A stretch of 64,000 bases of DNA from the NCBI RefSeq assembly GCF_006716065.1, contig NZ_VFOL01000001.1:372001-436000 (forward strand), written 5' to 3'. A program made the position numbers and the translations under genes. The notes beneath the pieces were generated by a model. The model worked only from the letters and a program-made list of their open reading frames with translations. It ran no database searches and was not told the DNA's origin. The first letter of the stretch is position 1; each line of letters begins with the position of its first letter. This DNA is from Salinispora arenicola. Its GTDB lineage: Bacteria > Actinomycetota > Actinomycetes > Mycobacteriales > Micromonosporaceae. Positions 24,645 through 34,887 of the stretch are shown here, in pieces.

Positions 24645-25520
24645 CTAGACCCGCAGGTAGAAGCGGAGGGTGACCCAGGCGGTAATCGCGCTGATCGCGC
24701 CTCCGACGGCGGCCATCACGGGGAAGGTCAGCAGCACCTCGCCCCAGCTGACCGGGGCGAAGAGCCCCTGGAGCGTACTCAGCGCACCGTCGAACAGGAA
24801 GACTTTCAGACCGACGAGGGCGCCGAGGCCGAGCACCGAACCAATCAGGCCGGCGACCACCGCCTCCAGGACGAACGGCGCCTGGATGAACCAGTTCGAC
24901 GCACCGACGAGCTTCATGACCGCGACCTCACGCCGCTTGCTGTAGGCAGCGACCTGGATGGTGTTGGCGACCAGCAGCAGGGCGGCGACGGCCATCGCGA
25001 TCGCCGCGACGAGAGCGATGTTCTGGCCGGCGGTGAACAGATTGAAGATCTTGTCGAGAACGGTGGACTTGTCGACCACCTGGTCGATGCCCTCGATGTT
25101 GGCATACTGCTCACCGATCGCCTGGTACTCCTGTGGATTTACCAGCTTCAACCGGTACGACTCCGGCAGCACCTCCGGCTTGATTGCGCTCAGCAGGTCC
25201 GGGGAGTCCCGGAACATGTCCTCGAAGAGCTCGTACGCCTTCTCCTTGTCGACGTACGTGACGCTCTCGATCAGCGGGTCGGCGTCCAGTTTGGTCTGGA
25301 TCGCGGTCTTCTGCTCCTCGGTCACCTCGGTCTCGAGGAAGATGGAGACCTCGATGTTCTCGAAGTACAGCTCCTTCATGTCGGCGACCTTGACGTAGAT
25401 CAGACCGCTGGCACCGAGCATGGTCAGCGAGACCGCCATCGTAATGATCATCGCGATGGACATGGTCACGTTGCGCCACAGTCCGACCATTACCTCGGAC
25501 AGGACGTATTTCAAGCGCAT
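24645..25520 (-). CDS. ftsX: Cell-division protein FtsX
   Basis: 291 residues. One N-terminal transmembrane segment (MSIAMIITMAVSLTMLGASG) is followed by an extracellular domain of about 130 residues and three further membrane segments ending near ISAITAWVTLRFYLRV, the four-helix FtsX topology. It forms the FtsEX complex that activates peptidoglycan hydrolases. It starts 58 bp after ftsE and is probably cotranscribed with it. Confidence 0.95.
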   Translation of the reverse strand: MRLKYVLSEVMVGLWRNVTMSIAMIITMAVSLTMLGASGLIYVKVADMKELYFENIEVSIFLETEVTEEQKTAIQTKLDADPLIESVTYVDKEKAYELFEDMFRDSPDLLSAIKPEVLPESYRLKLVNPQEYQAIGEQYANIEGIDQVVDKSTVLDKIFNLFTAGQNIALVAAIAMAVAALLLVANTIQVAAYSKRREVAVMKLVGASNWFIQAPFVLEAVVAGLIGSVLGLGALVGLKVFLFDGALSTLQGLFAPVSWGEVLLTFPVMAAVGGAISAITAWVTLRFYLRV

Positions 25521-25578
25521 CGAAGATTCCTCCGGGTCTCCGGCATGTGATGGTCGTCAGGTGGGTTGGAGCGCCGGC

Positions 25579-26259
25579 TCACCCGTAGACGCCGCGAGCC
25601 TGGTCGCGGACAATCCGGCCACTCTCGATCTCGATGACCCGACGGCGCATCTGATTCACGATGTTCGAGTCGTGCGTGACCATCACGACGGTCGTACCGG
25701 TGCGGTTGATCCGGTCCAGCAGACGCATGATCTCAATGGAGGTATCCGGGTCGAGGTTTCCGGTCGGCTCGTCCGCGAGCAGGATCAGCGGACGGTTCAC
25801 GAACGCGCGCGCGACGGCCACCCGCTGCTGCTCGCCACCGGAGAGCTCCTGCGGGTAACGGTGCTCCTTGCCACCAAGACCAACCAGCTCCAACACCTCG
25901 GGCACCACGCGACGGGCGACCGCCTTGGTCTTGCCGATCACCTCGAGCGCGAACGCGACGTTCTCGTAGGCGGTGCGGTTCGGCAACAGGCGGAAGTCCT
26001 GGAACACGCAGCCGATCGAGCGCCGGAAGGCGGGCCGCTTCCAGGAACGCATCGACGTGACGTCCTTGCCGTTCACGACGATCCGGCCCTTGCTGGGCGC
26101 GACCTCGTGCAGCAGCATCTTGATGATGGTGGACTTGCCGGAGCCCGAGGGGCCGATGAAGAAGACGAACTCGCCCTTCTCGATCGCGACGGACACGTTG
26201 TCGAGCGAAGGCCGGGACGCCTTCGGGTACGTCTTCGTCACTTGCTCAAGCTGAATCAC
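25579..26259 (-). CDS. ftsE: Cell-division ATP-binding protein FtsE
   Basis: 226 residues from GTG 26259 ([13 protein letters not shown]); the long upstream extension has no family sequence. Walker A is GPSGSGKST, the signature [14 protein letters not shown], and Walker [14 protein letters not shown]. It is the ABC ATPase that partners FtsX at the division septum. No clear ribosome-binding site precedes the GTG, so translation may be leaderless or weak. Confidence 0.93.
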   Translation of the reverse strand: MIQLEQVTKTYPKASRPSLDNVSVAIEKGEFVFFIGPSGSGKSTIIKMLLHEVAPSKGRIVVNGKDVTSMRSWKRPAFRRSIGCVFQDFRLLPNRTAYENVAFALEVIGKTKAVARRVVPEVLELVGLGGKEHRYPQELSGGEQQRVAVARAFVNRPLILLADEPTGNLDPDTSIEIMRLLDRINRTGTTVVMVTHDSNIVNQMRRRVIEIESGRIVRDQARGVYG

Positions 26260-26377
26260 GGGTGGTGAGTCTACGCGTTGTAACCGATGCACCAAATCCC
26301 GCGGCCCACAATTTTGGGGCACCTCGTCGATCTGCTGGCACTCAGGGTTTTCGATGGCGCGCTGCGCCCACGATCGC

Positions 26378-27499
26378 TCACACGTTGTCACCGGATAGCT
26401 GCTGCTGTTTACGCCACCGAATACCCGCCTCGATGAACGCATCCAGCTCCCCGTCGAACACCGAGGAGGGACTACCGGTCTCCTGCTCAGTCCGGAGATC
26501 CTTCACCATCTGGTACGGATGCAGGACATACGAGCGCATCTGGTCGCCCCAGGAGCCGGCCGCGTCGGTCTTCAGGCCCTGGAGTTTGGCCTGCTCCTCC
26601 TGGCGCTTCCGCTCCAACAGCCGGGCCTGGAGGACGCGCAGCGCGGACGCCTTGTTCTGGAGCTGAGACTTCTCGTTCTGACAGGTGACCACGATGCCGG
26701 TCGGGATGTGGGTGATCCGGACCGCCGAGTCGGTCGTGTTCACGCTCTGGCCACCGGGCCCGGAGGACCGGTAGACGTCCGTCCGCATCTCGTTCTCGGG
26801 AATGTCGATGTGGTCGGTCTGCTCCACCACCGGGAGCACTTCGACACCAGCGAAGCTGGTCTGCCGCCGGCCCTGGTTGTCGAACGGGCTGATCCGCACC
26901 AGTCGGTGGGTACCCGACTCGACGCTGAGCGTGCCGTACGCGTACGGCACCTTGACCGTGAAGGTGGCCGACTTGAGCCCGGCCTCCTCGGCGTAGGAGG
27001 TCTCGTAGACCTCGGTGGGGTAGCCGTGCCGCTCGGCCCAACGCAGGTACATCCGCAGCAGCATCTCGGCGAAGTCCGCCGCGTCCACGCCACCCGCTCC
27101 GGCTCGGATCGCCACCAGCGCCTCCCGGGAGTCGTACTCACCGGAGAGCAGGGTGCGGACCTCCATCTCGTCGATGGACTTGGCCAGTCCGGTGATCTCC
27201 GCCGCGACCTCCGTGAGGACGCCCGGGTCGGACTCCGCCTCGGCGAGTTCCAGCAGGACCTGGGTGTCATCGAGCCGGGACCGGAGATCGGCGAGCTTGG
27301 TGATCTCCCCGTTCACGTACGACAGCTGGGAGGTGACCTGCTGGGCCCTGGCCTGGTCGTCCCACAGGTCGGGGGCGGAGGCGGCCTCCTCCAGACGGGC
27401 CTTGTCCGCCCGGAGCCGGTCGATGTCGAGCACCGACTCGATGTTGCGCAGAGTCGTGTCGAGGTCCTTGAGCTGTTCGGCGAAGTCGGCATCGGTCAC
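26378..27499 (-). CDS. prfB: Peptide chain release factor 2
   Basis: 373 residues from GTG 27499 ([13 protein letters not shown]), where homology begins; the upstream open frame is repeat DNA. The catalytic GGQ is in [20 protein letters not shown], and the stop-codon-reading SPF tripeptide is in [11 protein letters not shown], so it reads UGA and UAA. No internal programmed UGA frameshift is present near codon 25. It lies 118 bp upstream of ftsE. Confidence 0.95.
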   Translation of the reverse strand: MTDADFAEQLKDLDTTLRNIESVLDIDRLRADKARLEEAASAPDLWDDQARAQQVTSQLSYVNGEITKLADLRSRLDDTQVLLELAEAESDPGVLTEVAAEITGLAKSIDEMEVRTLLSGEYDSREALVAIRAGAGGVDAADFAEMLLRMYLRWAERHGYPTEVYETSYAEEAGLKSATFTVKVPYAYGTLSVESGTHRLVRISPFDNQGRRQTSFAGVEVLPVVEQTDHIDIPENEMRTDVYRSSGPGGQSVNTTDSAVRITHIPTGIVVTCQNEKSQLQNKASALRVLQARLLERKRQEEQAKLQGLKTDAAGSWGDQMRSYVLHPYQMVKDLRTEQETGSPSSVFDGELDAFIEAGIRWRKQQQLSGDNV

Positions 27500-27515
27500 G
27501 ACAGACAAGCGTACT

Positions 27516-27770
27516 GCGCGGACGAGGAGTGAGCGTGCGAGCCCCACAGGCCACGCCCACACCGCCCCGCGCGGACGAGAAGCGAGCGTGCGAGCCCCAC
27601 AGCCCACGCCGACACCACCCCGCGCGGACGAGGAGTAAGCTTGGCCGGACCCACAGGACGCGAGCCGGATCACCCGGCGCGGGCGACGCGTGAGCCTGCG
27701 AGCCCCACAGGCCACGCTGACACCGCCCGGCGCGGACGGGGTGTGAGCTTGCGAGCTCCCGCTTTCCGTG
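27516..27770. repeat. ~53-bp minisatellite, five imperfect copies
   Basis: Units starting GCGCGGACGAG or similar begin at 27516, 27569, 27622, 27677 and 27730, a period of 53-55 bp. Each includes GAGCGTGCGAGCCCCACAGG-like sequence. The array fills the space upstream of prfB and must include or displace its promoter. Open frames here have no conserved start and look non-coding. Confidence 0.8.
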
Positions 27771-27914
27771 CGGCGCGTCGCCCGTTGAGGGACAGCCGGT
27801 CAAACGGGTGCGGGCTGGACCACGACCTGGCGGGGCTGTGGGGGCGGCCGGACAGGTCGGACCTGACCTTCCGGGCCAGGGGCGACGCACATACGGCCCA
27901 AAGATTCTGCCGCT

Positions 27915-28430
27915 TCAGCCGACCGGGGCAGACTTGAGCCAGGACAGGGCGGCCTTGTGGTAGGCGACGGCGAACTCCAGAGCGCTGGCGTCGTACGTCT
28001 CGCCCTCTTTTTTCGCGTTCTTAACCTGCTCCCGAACCCGGGCCAGGGCCTCCGTGTGGTACTCGTTCGCAGCCGCTTGGAGGCTCTTGAGCTGACTGGC
28101 CGAGTGCAGGTTACCGAAGGCGATCCGCAGCGCGATCGGGTTACGGATCGTGTCCCGGCCCGGCTCTTCCGTCAACCATTTGGAAAAGACCCGTTTCCCA
28201 GCAGCTGTAATCGCATACGGCTGGCTCATCCGCGGCCCCGGCTTACCGAGCCGAACCAGCCCCTTATCGGCCAGCACGGGCAATTCACGGTAGACCTGAC
28301 TGCGGGTCATTGACCAGTACGGCGCCAGCCGGCGCTCGGCGGCGGCCATCAGTTGGCCACCTGTCATCGGGCCCTCGTGGAGCAGCCCGAGTAGGGCCGC
28401 CGCCGTGGGGTTGACTCCGGAATCCGCCAT
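27915..28430 (-). CDS. PadR-family transcriptional regulator
   Basis: 171 residues from ATG 28430 (MADSGVNPTAAALLG). The winged helix at residues 10-85 (LGLLHEGPMTGGQLMAAAER, SQVYRELPVLADKGLVR) and the C-terminal helices (EALARVREQVKNAKKEGETY) fit the PadR family with its dimerisation domain. These are ligand-responsive repressors. The target is unknown; neighbours are pruA upstream and the minisatellite downstream. Confidence 0.85.
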   Translation of the reverse strand: MADSGVNPTAAALLGLLHEGPMTGGQLMAAAERRLAPYWSMTRSQVYRELPVLADKGLVRLGKPGPRMSQPYAITAAGKRVFSKWLTEEPGRDTIRNPIALRIAFGNLHSASQLKSLQAAANEYHTEALARVREQVKNAKKEGETYDASALEFAVAYHKAALSWLKSAPVG

Positions 28431-28635
28431 GCCTCTCACGCTGCCACTTTGCCGTCGCGGCGTCCAGGATTTCACGTTTTCGCCACCCGTCAGGGCTTCC
28501 TAAGTGCACTGTCCACCGATGTGGGGTAGATGAATGGGCCCCTCCCCTACACCGGGTGGCAGGCGCGGAGAGGGACCATTCCGGGCAGTGCGTGGTGGAC
28601 CCCATCCGGTCCGTAGATGGCGGGGCCCGATCCGA

Positions 28636-30264
28636 TCAGTACATGTGGGGATAGGTGTGGTCGGTCGGCGGAACGAACGTCTCCTTGATCGTGCGGGGCG
28701 ACATCCACCGGACCAGGTTCTGCCAGGAACCGGCCTTGTCGTTGGTGCCACTGGCGCGGGCACCGCCGAACGGCTGCTGCCCGACCACCGCACCGGTCGG
28801 CTTGTCGTTGATGTAGAAGTTGCCGGCCGCGTACCGCATCCGCTCGGCGACCTGGTCGACCACCTGGCGGTCATTCGCGAAGATTGCACCAGTCAACGCG
28901 TACGGCGCGATCGACTCGGCCTGTGCGACCACCTCGTCGAAGCGGGCGTCGTCGAAGACGTGCACGCCGAGGATCGGGCCGAAGTACTCGGTGGTGAACG
29001 TCTCGTGCGCCGCGTCGGTGCACTCGAAGAGCGTCGGCCGGACGAAGTAGCCGACCGAGTCGTCGGCGGTACCACCGGCGACGACCCGGCAACTGTCGTC
29101 CGCCGAGATCAGTTCCAGGGCGGCGGTGTGCCGGGCGTACGCCTTGGCGTCGATGACGGCGCCGCCGAAGTTGCTGAAGTCGGTGACGTCACCGTAGGTG
29201 AGGGCCTCTGTGGTGGCGGCAAGCCGGTCGCGTAGCCCACCTACCCAGAGTGACCGCGGAACATACGCGCGGGAGGCCGCGGAGCACTTCTGGCCCTGGA
29301 ACTCGTACGCGCCGCGGATCAGGGCAGTGTGCAGCGCGTCCACATCAGCGCTGGCGTGCGCGACCACGAAGTCCTTGCCGCCGGTCTCGCCGACCAGCCG
29401 CGGATAGCCCCTGTACTGGGCGATGTTCTCGCCGACCGTACGCCAGAGCTGTTGGAAGACCTTCGTGGAGCCGGTGAAGTGGATGCCGGCCAGGTCCGGG
29501 TCGGCCAGCACCACGTCGGAGACCTCCTCGCCCCGGCCGGTGACCATGTTGATCACGCCTGGGGGCAGGCCCGCCGCCTCGAACAGCCGCATCGTGAAGT
29601 GCGCGGCGAACTGCTGGGTCGGGGCCGGCTTCCATACCACCGTGCTGCCGAGCAGGGCCGGCGCCGAGGGCAGATTGCCGGCGATCGCGGTGAAGTTGAA
29701 CGGGGTGATCGCGTAGACGAAGCCCTCGAGCGGACGGTGGTCGAACCGGTTCCATGTGCCCGGCGAGGAGAGTGGCTGTTCGGCAATGAGCCGGCGGGCG
29801 AAGTGCACGTTGAACCGAAGGAAGTCGATGAGCTCACAGGCCGAGTCGATCTCCGCTTGGAGCGCGGTCTTCGACTGGCCGAGCATCGTGGCGGCGTTCA
29901 GCGTGTCCCGCCAGGGCCCGCTGAGCAGGTCAGCGGCGCGCAGGAAGATCGCTGCCCGCTCCGCGAACGGCAGCGCCCGCCACCCCGGCGCGGCGTCCTT
30001 GGCAGCCTTCACTGCTGCCCGTGCGTCGTCGTGGGTGGCGTGGGCGGTGACCCCCAGCACGTGCGCGTGCCGGTGCGGCTGCACCACGTCGATTGACGCA
30101 CCGCCGGCCATCCGCTGCTCGCCCGCGATGGTCATCGGTAGGTCGATCCGGTCGTTGGCCAGTTCGACCAGCCGCCGTTGGAGCCGGTCGCGGTCGATGT
30201 TCCCCGGCTCGTAGGGGCGTACCGGCTCGTTGCGGGGCTCGGGCACGGAGAACACGGCGTCCAT
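28636..30264 (-). CDS. pruA: L-glutamate gamma-semialdehyde (P5C) dehydrogenase
   Basis: 542 residues from ATG 30264, with AGGAGCC five bases before it. The sequence is typical of bacterial P5C dehydrogenase: catalytic Cys in FQGQKCSAASR, the Glu in LVGETGGKDFVV, NAD site FTGSTKVFQQL, and the C-terminal PFGGARASGTNDKAG. It oxidises the proline-degradation intermediate to glutamate in the cytosol. The proline dehydrogenase that usually accompanies it is not in the window. Confidence 0.92.
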   Translation of the reverse strand: MDAVFSVPEPRNEPVRPYEPGNIDRDRLQRRLVELANDRIDLPMTIAGEQRMAGGASIDVVQPHRHAHVLGVTAHATHDDARAAVKAAKDAAPGWRALPFAERAAIFLRAADLLSGPWRDTLNAATMLGQSKTALQAEIDSACELIDFLRFNVHFARRLIAEQPLSSPGTWNRFDHRPLEGFVYAITPFNFTAIAGNLPSAPALLGSTVVWKPAPTQQFAAHFTMRLFEAAGLPPGVINMVTGRGEEVSDVVLADPDLAGIHFTGSTKVFQQLWRTVGENIAQYRGYPRLVGETGGKDFVVAHASADVDALHTALIRGAYEFQGQKCSAASRAYVPRSLWVGGLRDRLAATTEALTYGDVTDFSNFGGAVIDAKAYARHTAALELISADDSCRVVAGGTADDSVGYFVRPTLFECTDAAHETFTTEYFGPILGVHVFDDARFDEVVAQAESIAPYALTGAIFANDRQVVDQVAERMRYAAGNFYINDKPTGAVVGQQPFGGARASGTNDKAGSWQNLVRWMSPRTIKETFVPPTDHTYPHMY

Positions 30265-30540
30265 CACAGGCTCCTGGGGCGATCTTGACGACGGGTGCGA
30301 AACGGTCCCGCGGAGGCACCGGCCAGGCGGCCGGACGCCGGGCGCCGCGACGGCAGGAGCCGGTCACAGCGGCGGGACCTCGGCCGATTCTCCCACGTCC
30401 GGGCTCCACCCCCCACCACTGCCCGGCTGCCCCATACCCGGCGGGCACGGTTCCGGGGCCGACGGTGACGGACGCGTACCCTGGTTGGCCGGTGCACCAC
30501 CGGCCGCACCGCGGGTCGGGTACCGGCCGAAGGGACGACG

Positions 30541-31584
30541 ATGACGAAGCAGCCCGGCGACTCCTCCGCCACGGAGCCGGAACAGGCGAGCCCGGTCGCC
30601 GACGGATCGAGCCCGGACCGCGCGGATGGGGTGACCGACCGCCTCGTACCCGATACTCCGGCCCTCGGGGCAGGCAACCTCCTCGCTCCCGGCCTGCCGG
30701 TGCTCACGCTGCTGGCTCTCGGGTGGCTGGCCGCCATGCTCTGGTCCACCCGCGCGGCGATCGACTCGGCGGCGGCCGGAGTCACCGCGATCAGCCTCTC
30801 CGCCTTCGCGCTCCCGGGGGTGATCTCCGCCGCACTCGTTGCCGGCACCGCCTTCGCGCTGTTCGGAGTGGATCTACTCGCCCACCGCGGTCGGGACCGC
30901 GTCACCCTGCGCTTCGTTGCGGCGGTCGCCGGCGGGCTGCTGATCGGGCTCGCCGCCGCGGTCGCCGTCAACCTGACCTACGCCGACACCGCCACCACCA
31001 ACGTGATCGCCGGCACCACCGCCGCCGCCGCGATCATCGGCGGGGCTATCGCCGCGACGCGGACCACCCCGGTGGTCGGCGCGGTGGTGGCCGCCGCGCT
31101 CGGCACCCTCGTCTTCGTGGTGGCGTTCAGTCGGGCGCGGGATCCGCTCTTCGACCTCTTCGGCGCGGGTGAGACCCAGGAGTCGCTGTTCAGCGCGGCG
31201 AGGTGGGTCTCGCGTACCGAGTCCCTGCTCGCCGGCCTGGTTGCGGGGCTGTTGGCCTTCGGCTACCTGACCTGGGCACGGCGCCGGGCGGCCCGCCGGG
31301 GCGGCCCGGCTGCCCTGCGCTGGCCGGCCTACCTGCTCGCCGGAGCCGGTCCCGGCCTGCTCCTCCTCGTCGCCGAGGTGATCCTACGCATCGGTGGGCG
31401 GGAACTGCTCGACCTGGCCGGGGCGCTCAGTGAGGCGGACGCCGTGGCGCAGACCTCCCTCGGCACGTCGCGGGTAGACAACGGTATCTGGGTGCTCTTC
31501 GTCGGCGCGCTAACCGCTCTGATCGCCTTTGGCCGCAGCCTCGGGCCTGCCCCACGGGACGAGGATGACCTGGCCGAGGAGTGA
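30541..31584 (+). CDS. Polytopic membrane protein, unknown function
   Basis: 347 residues from ATG 30541. A polar 45-residue N-terminus is followed by about eight hydrophobic segments (for example LLAPGLPVLTLLALGWLAAM, VVGAVVAAALGTLVFVVAF, YLLAGAGPGLLLLVAEVIL) and an acidic C-terminus. No transport motif is seen. The gene is divergent from pruA, and an IS element lies just downstream. Confidence 0.75.
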   Translation: MTKQPGDSSATEPEQASPVADGSSPDRADGVTDRLVPDTPALGAGNLLAPGLPVLTLLALGWLAAMLWSTRAAIDSAAAGVTAISLSAFALPGVISAALVAGTAFALFGVDLLAHRGRDRVTLRFVAAVAGGLLIGLAAAVAVNLTYADTATTNVIAGTTAAAAIIGGAIAATRTTPVVGAVVAAALGTLVFVVAFSRARDPLFDLFGAGETQESLFSAARWVSRTESLLAGLVAGLLAFGYLTWARRRAARRGGPAALRWPAYLLAGAGPGLLLLVAEVILRIGGRELLDLAGALSEADAVAQTSLGTSRVDNGIWVLFVGALTALIAFGRSLGPAPRDEDDLAEE

Positions 31585-31597
31585 GCCGGGCCGACCA

Positions 31598-31643
31598 GGA
31601 CACACGCGCAGGGCGCCCCGGACACACGCGCGGGGCGCCCCGG
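31598..31643. repeat. Two copies of a 22-bp GC-rich unit
   Basis: GGACACACGCGC(A/G)GGGCGCCCC occurs at 31598 and 31620, head to tail, between the membrane-protein stop and the IS. It may act in termination. Confidence 0.6.
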
Positions 31644-31676
31644 ATTCGGCCGACGGCGCCGGGTGAGCTGATCTAG

Positions 31677-33194
31677 ATCCAACGCCGTTCAGTTAGGTGT
31701 AGGCGTGGCTGGTCAAGGGGTGTGTTGATCAGGGAATGAGAAGCGGGGCTCCGGTATCAAGGTTTGTCACTCCAAGACAACCCGAACCAGGAACCCCGCT
31801 CGGTGGATGAGATTGCCATAGCCCGGACGGTCACGGTAGCTGCCGGGCCGTTCGCGGCGGGTCACCTCGGTGAGCTGACCCGCCTCGTGCCGTTCGAGAT
31901 GATCGATGACGTGCTGGCTGCGACCAGGCGCACACAGCGACGTGTCCGCCTGTTGCCGGCCCGGGTCGTGGTGTATCTGCTGCTGGCCGGCTGCCTGTTC
32001 GCCGATTGCGGCTACCGGCAGGTGTGGGCGAAACTCGTCGCCGGTCTGCGCGGGCTGCCAGTCGCCGATCCCAGCGACAGCGCGTTGCGGCAGGCCCGGC
32101 AACGACTCGGCCCGGCCCCACTGCGGGCCTTGTTCGACCTGCTGCGCGGCCCCGCGGCCACCAGCGCTGTCGCTGCGGTGCGATGGCGGGGACTGCTACC
32201 GCTCGTCGTCGACGGCACCATGATCGCTGTCGCGGACTCGCCGGCCAACCTGGGTCGCTACGGCAAACACCGGTGCAACAACGGCGGCTCCGGCTACCCC
32301 ACACTGCGGCTGAGCGCGCTACTGACATGCGGCACCCGCTCAGTCATCGACGCCGTGTTCGACCCGAGCACCACCGGCGAGATCACCCAAGCCCACCGGC
32401 TGACCCGCAGCCTGCCCGCCGGAATGCTGCTGCTGGCCGACCGCAACTACGCCGCCGCCGACCTAATCGGCGCGTTCACCGCCACCGGAGCGGACCTGCT
32501 GATCCGCTGCAAGAGCGGCCGGAAACTCCCGATGACCCGCCGCTGTCGAGACGGATCCTGGCTGTCGGTCATCGACGGCCAGCCGGTGAGGATCATCGAG
32601 GCCCGGATCAGCATCACCACCACGGCCGGCAGCCACACCGGCGACTACAGGCTCATCACCACCCTGCTCGACCCACGTCGCTACCCCGCCGCCGACCTCG
32701 TCCGCCTCTACCACCAGCGGTGGGAAATCGAGACCGCCTACCTGGAACTGAAGTCCACCATCCTCGGCGGCCGGGTGCTGCGCGCCCGCACCCCCGACGG
32801 CGTCGACCAGGAGATCCACGCCCTGCTCATCGTCTACCAGGTGCTGCGCACCGCCATGGTCGACGCCACCGACAGCCGGCCCGGCCTCGACCCGGACCGG
32901 GCCAGCTTCACCACCGCCCTGCACGCCGCCCGCGACCAGATCACCCAGGCCGCCGGCATCATCGCCGACACCGTCATCGACCTGGTCGGCGCCATCGGTG
33001 AACGCGTCCTGACGGACCTGCTGCCCGACCGTCGCATCCGATTCAAGGCCCGCATGATCAAACGCTCGAACTCCAGGTACCAGACCCGCGGACCCCGGAT
33101 CGACCGCCGAACCTACAAGGCCACCACCAGCATCGACGTCATCACCAACGACCCTTGACGAACCAGCCACCGCCCTAACTGAACGGCGTTGGAT
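31677..33194 (+). mobile_element. IS4-family insertion sequence, 1518 bp
   Basis: Terminal inverted repeats begin ATCCAACGCCGTTCAGTTAG at both ends (left from 31677, right reading inward from 33194). CTAG flanks both sides (31673-31676, 33195-33198) and is a likely 4-bp target duplication, although it is palindromic. One transposase gene fills the element, so it appears complete. It lies between the membrane-protein gene and the conserved gene whose stop codon is at 33195. Confidence 0.9.
31803..33158 (+). CDS. IS4-family transposase
   Basis: 451 residues from GTG 31803 (VDEIAIARTVTV); a TTG 13 codons upstream is an alternative. The N-terminal IS4 domain has GELTRLVPFEMIDDVLAATR. DDE residues are in LVVDGTMIAVAD, LLLADRNYAA and the Y-(2)-R-(3)-E-(6)-K box YHQRWEIETAYLELK. 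The length is normal and there is no frameshift, so it should be active in cut-and-paste transposition. Confidence 0.9.
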   Translation: MDEIAIARTVTVAAGPFAAGHLGELTRLVPFEMIDDVLAATRRTQRRVRLLPARVVVYLLLAGCLFADCGYRQVWAKLVAGLRGLPVADPSDSALRQARQRLGPAPLRALFDLLRGPAATSAVAAVRWRGLLPLVVDGTMIAVADSPANLGRYGKHRCNNGGSGYPTLRLSALLTCGTRSVIDAVFDPSTTGEITQAHRLTRSLPAGMLLLADRNYAAADLIGAFTATGADLLIRCKSGRKLPMTRRCRDGSWLSVIDGQPVRIIEARISITTTAGSHTGDYRLITTLLDPRRYPAADLVRLYHQRWEIETAYLELKSTILGGRVLRARTPDGVDQEIHALLIVYQVLRTAMVDATDSRPGLDPDRASFTTALHAARDQITQAAGIIADTVIDLVGAIGERVLTDLLPDRRIRFKARMIKRSNSRYQTRGPRIDRRTYKATTSIDVITNDP

Positions 33195-33701
33195 CTAGCT
33201 CTGGTCGAGGAGCTGGTCCAGCTCCGTAACGTCGTACCACTCCAGTTCGTGGTCCTCGGCAGCGTCGACGGTGAACTGCGCGTCCGCGTCACCGGCGAGC
33301 GCCTCGTTCACTGTCGCGGCCGCGGCGGTGACGTCCTTGGCCGCGTCCACCCCGTCGACGTGGATGGCGGCCACCGCCGCCACCGGCACCCGGCCGGTCA
33401 GCTCGACCGTGCTGGATCCCAGGTCACCGTCGCCACGGCCGACCGTAGTGGCCGGCAGGTCGACCGAGACGACGACGCGGCGGCGCGGGGCAGCGGAATC
33501 GGCCTGTAGTAGTTGGAGCGCGTCCTGGGCGGCCCGGGTGAACGCGACGTACTCCAGTTCCTCCTCGTCCCCCTCGGCGTACCACTCGCGCAGGGCCGGG
33601 GTGACCGCGTGCGCGGAAGCCGCGGGTAGCCCGGCACCCCGCAGCAGGCTCAGCATCGGGACGGTCGCCGGGACATACACCCGGACATGCTTATCGGTCA
33701 C
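33195..33701 (-). CDS. Conserved actinobacterial protein (DUF6912-like)
   Basis: 168 residues, starting [20 protein letters not shown] and ending [17 protein letters not shown]. The sequence looks like the actinobacterial family of short alpha/beta proteins that precede helix-turn-helix genes near secA. The function is unknown. The TAG stop is formed by the CTAG flanking the IS. The native stop was probably the same, since the target duplication would preserve it. Confidence 0.65.
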   Translation of the reverse strand: MTDKHVRVYVPATVPMLSLLRGAGLPAASAHAVTPALREWYAEGDEEELEYVAFTRAAQDALQLLQADSAAPRRRVVVSVDLPATTVGRGDGDLGSSTVELTGRVPVAAVAAIHVDGVDAAKDVTAAAATVNEALAGDADAQFTVDAAEDHELEWYDVTELDQLLDQS

Positions 33702-33915
33702 CGGTCGTCTCCCTGTTCATGCCGCCGCCGGCAGGCGCCGGTCGGGCGCCGGTCGTGCCGTACGCCGTGACCGTCATACACCCCACACTGGCTAGGCGAA
33801 AGTTCGGTTCCCGGAGTGTTCCCGAAGGCACAGTCGGTGGTGCGGTGGATCGCGCTGCTTTCGAGGCGCTGCTGGTGGCAAACTGATGCAAACGCAGCCA
33901 ACCCAGGGAGTGTGC

Positions 33916-34146
33916 GTGGCGGAGCCCAGGTTCCTGCTGCTGTCCGAGGTCGCCGCCGAGCTGAACGTGTCAGACTCGCAGGTCTACCACATGGTACGCA
34001 GCGGCGAGCTGCCGGCGATCAAGATCGGCGGGCGCGGTCAGTGGCGGGTGGAGCGCGTGCGGCTGGAGGAGTACATCGACCACAAGTACACGGAGACCGC
34101 CGAGTGGGTACGCGACAACCCGCTCGCGGAACGTGAATCCGAGTAG
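33916..34146 (+). CDS. Excisionase/BldC-type helix-turn-helix protein
   Basis: 76 residues from GTG 33916, with AGGGAG five bases upstream; ATG 33886 is an alternative ten codons earlier. The small MerR-like winged helix LLLSEVAAELNVSDSQVYHM, then GELPAIKIGGRGQWRV, is typical of excisionase-family DNA-binding proteins. In actinobacteria close relatives are chromosomal regulators, so an integrase partner is not implied; none is nearby. Confidence 0.8.
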   Translation: MAEPRFLLLSEVAAELNVSDSQVYHMVRSGELPAIKIGGRGQWRVERVRLEEYIDHKYTETAEWVRDNPLAERESE

Positions 34147-34275
34147 CCCGTCGCACGCGATCACCATCGAGGTACTCGCGGCTATCCCCAGGGATTGACC
34201 ACAGCCACTTTCATCCTCGAAAATCGGGAGCCGTCGTAGGCAAACATAGGTAAACACAAGCATCTGGAGGTCGGG

Positions 34276-34863
34276 ATGTCTGACGTCCGCCGCCCCGAGC
34301 CGGCCCGTCCCCCCGTCCGACTTCGCCCGGCACCATCGATCGACCCGCCCTACGCCGAGGACGACCCGGCCCACTGGCCGATCGACGGCCAACTCACGCT
34401 CGACCTGTCCAAGGCGGCCCGGGATCCACTACCCCGCCCACCCGGCCGGCGCCGCGGGCCCGGATCGGCCGGGCCGCGCCGTTCACCAGCCCCGCTTCCC
34501 GCCACGGCGCTGGTCACCGCCACGCCGGAGGCAACCAGGATCGCGCACCGATTCGTCATCACCTGCCTGGAAATGCTCAACGGCTATCGACCGCCCCGCC
34601 AGGTGCGCCCACTACTCGACCCGGCTCGGGCAGCCGAGCTGATGCGCGAGCTGGCCCGGGCAACCGCCCGCTCGGGGCCCGTGCGACGCCGCTCCACCCG
34701 ACCCGGCACGCGCCTACGCCGGCTACGGGTGTGCGAGCCGCGAGCTGCGGTCGTCGAGGCAGCCGCCGTGCTGACCGGACCAGCCGGCTGGACGTGGGCG
34801 ATGGCCATCCGCCTCGAACACCGCCGCGGCAGCTGGCTCTGCACCGCCCTGCACATCCTGTGA
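34276..34863 (+). CDS. Rv3235-family protein
   Basis: 195 residues. A Pro/Arg-rich N-terminus (PPVRLRPAPSIDPPYAEDDP) is followed by a compact domain (RIAHRFVITCLEMLNGYRPP, RQVRPLLDP, AMAIRLEHRRGSWLCTALHI). That matches the actinobacterial family near secA named after Rv3235. The function is unknown. The family pattern of a proline-rich head and a C-terminal beta segment is complete. It is convergent with secA. Confidence 0.75.
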   Translation: MSDVRRPEPARPPVRLRPAPSIDPPYAEDDPAHWPIDGQLTLDLSKAARDPLPRPPGRRRGPGSAGPRRSPAPLPATALVTATPEATRIAHRFVITCLEMLNGYRPPRQVRPLLDPARAAELMRELARATARSGPVRRRSTRPGTRLRRLRVCEPRAAVVEAAAVLTGPAGWTWAMAIRLEHRRGSWLCTALHIL

Positions 34864-34887
34864 GTTGCCGACGAACCGGAGCTCACC

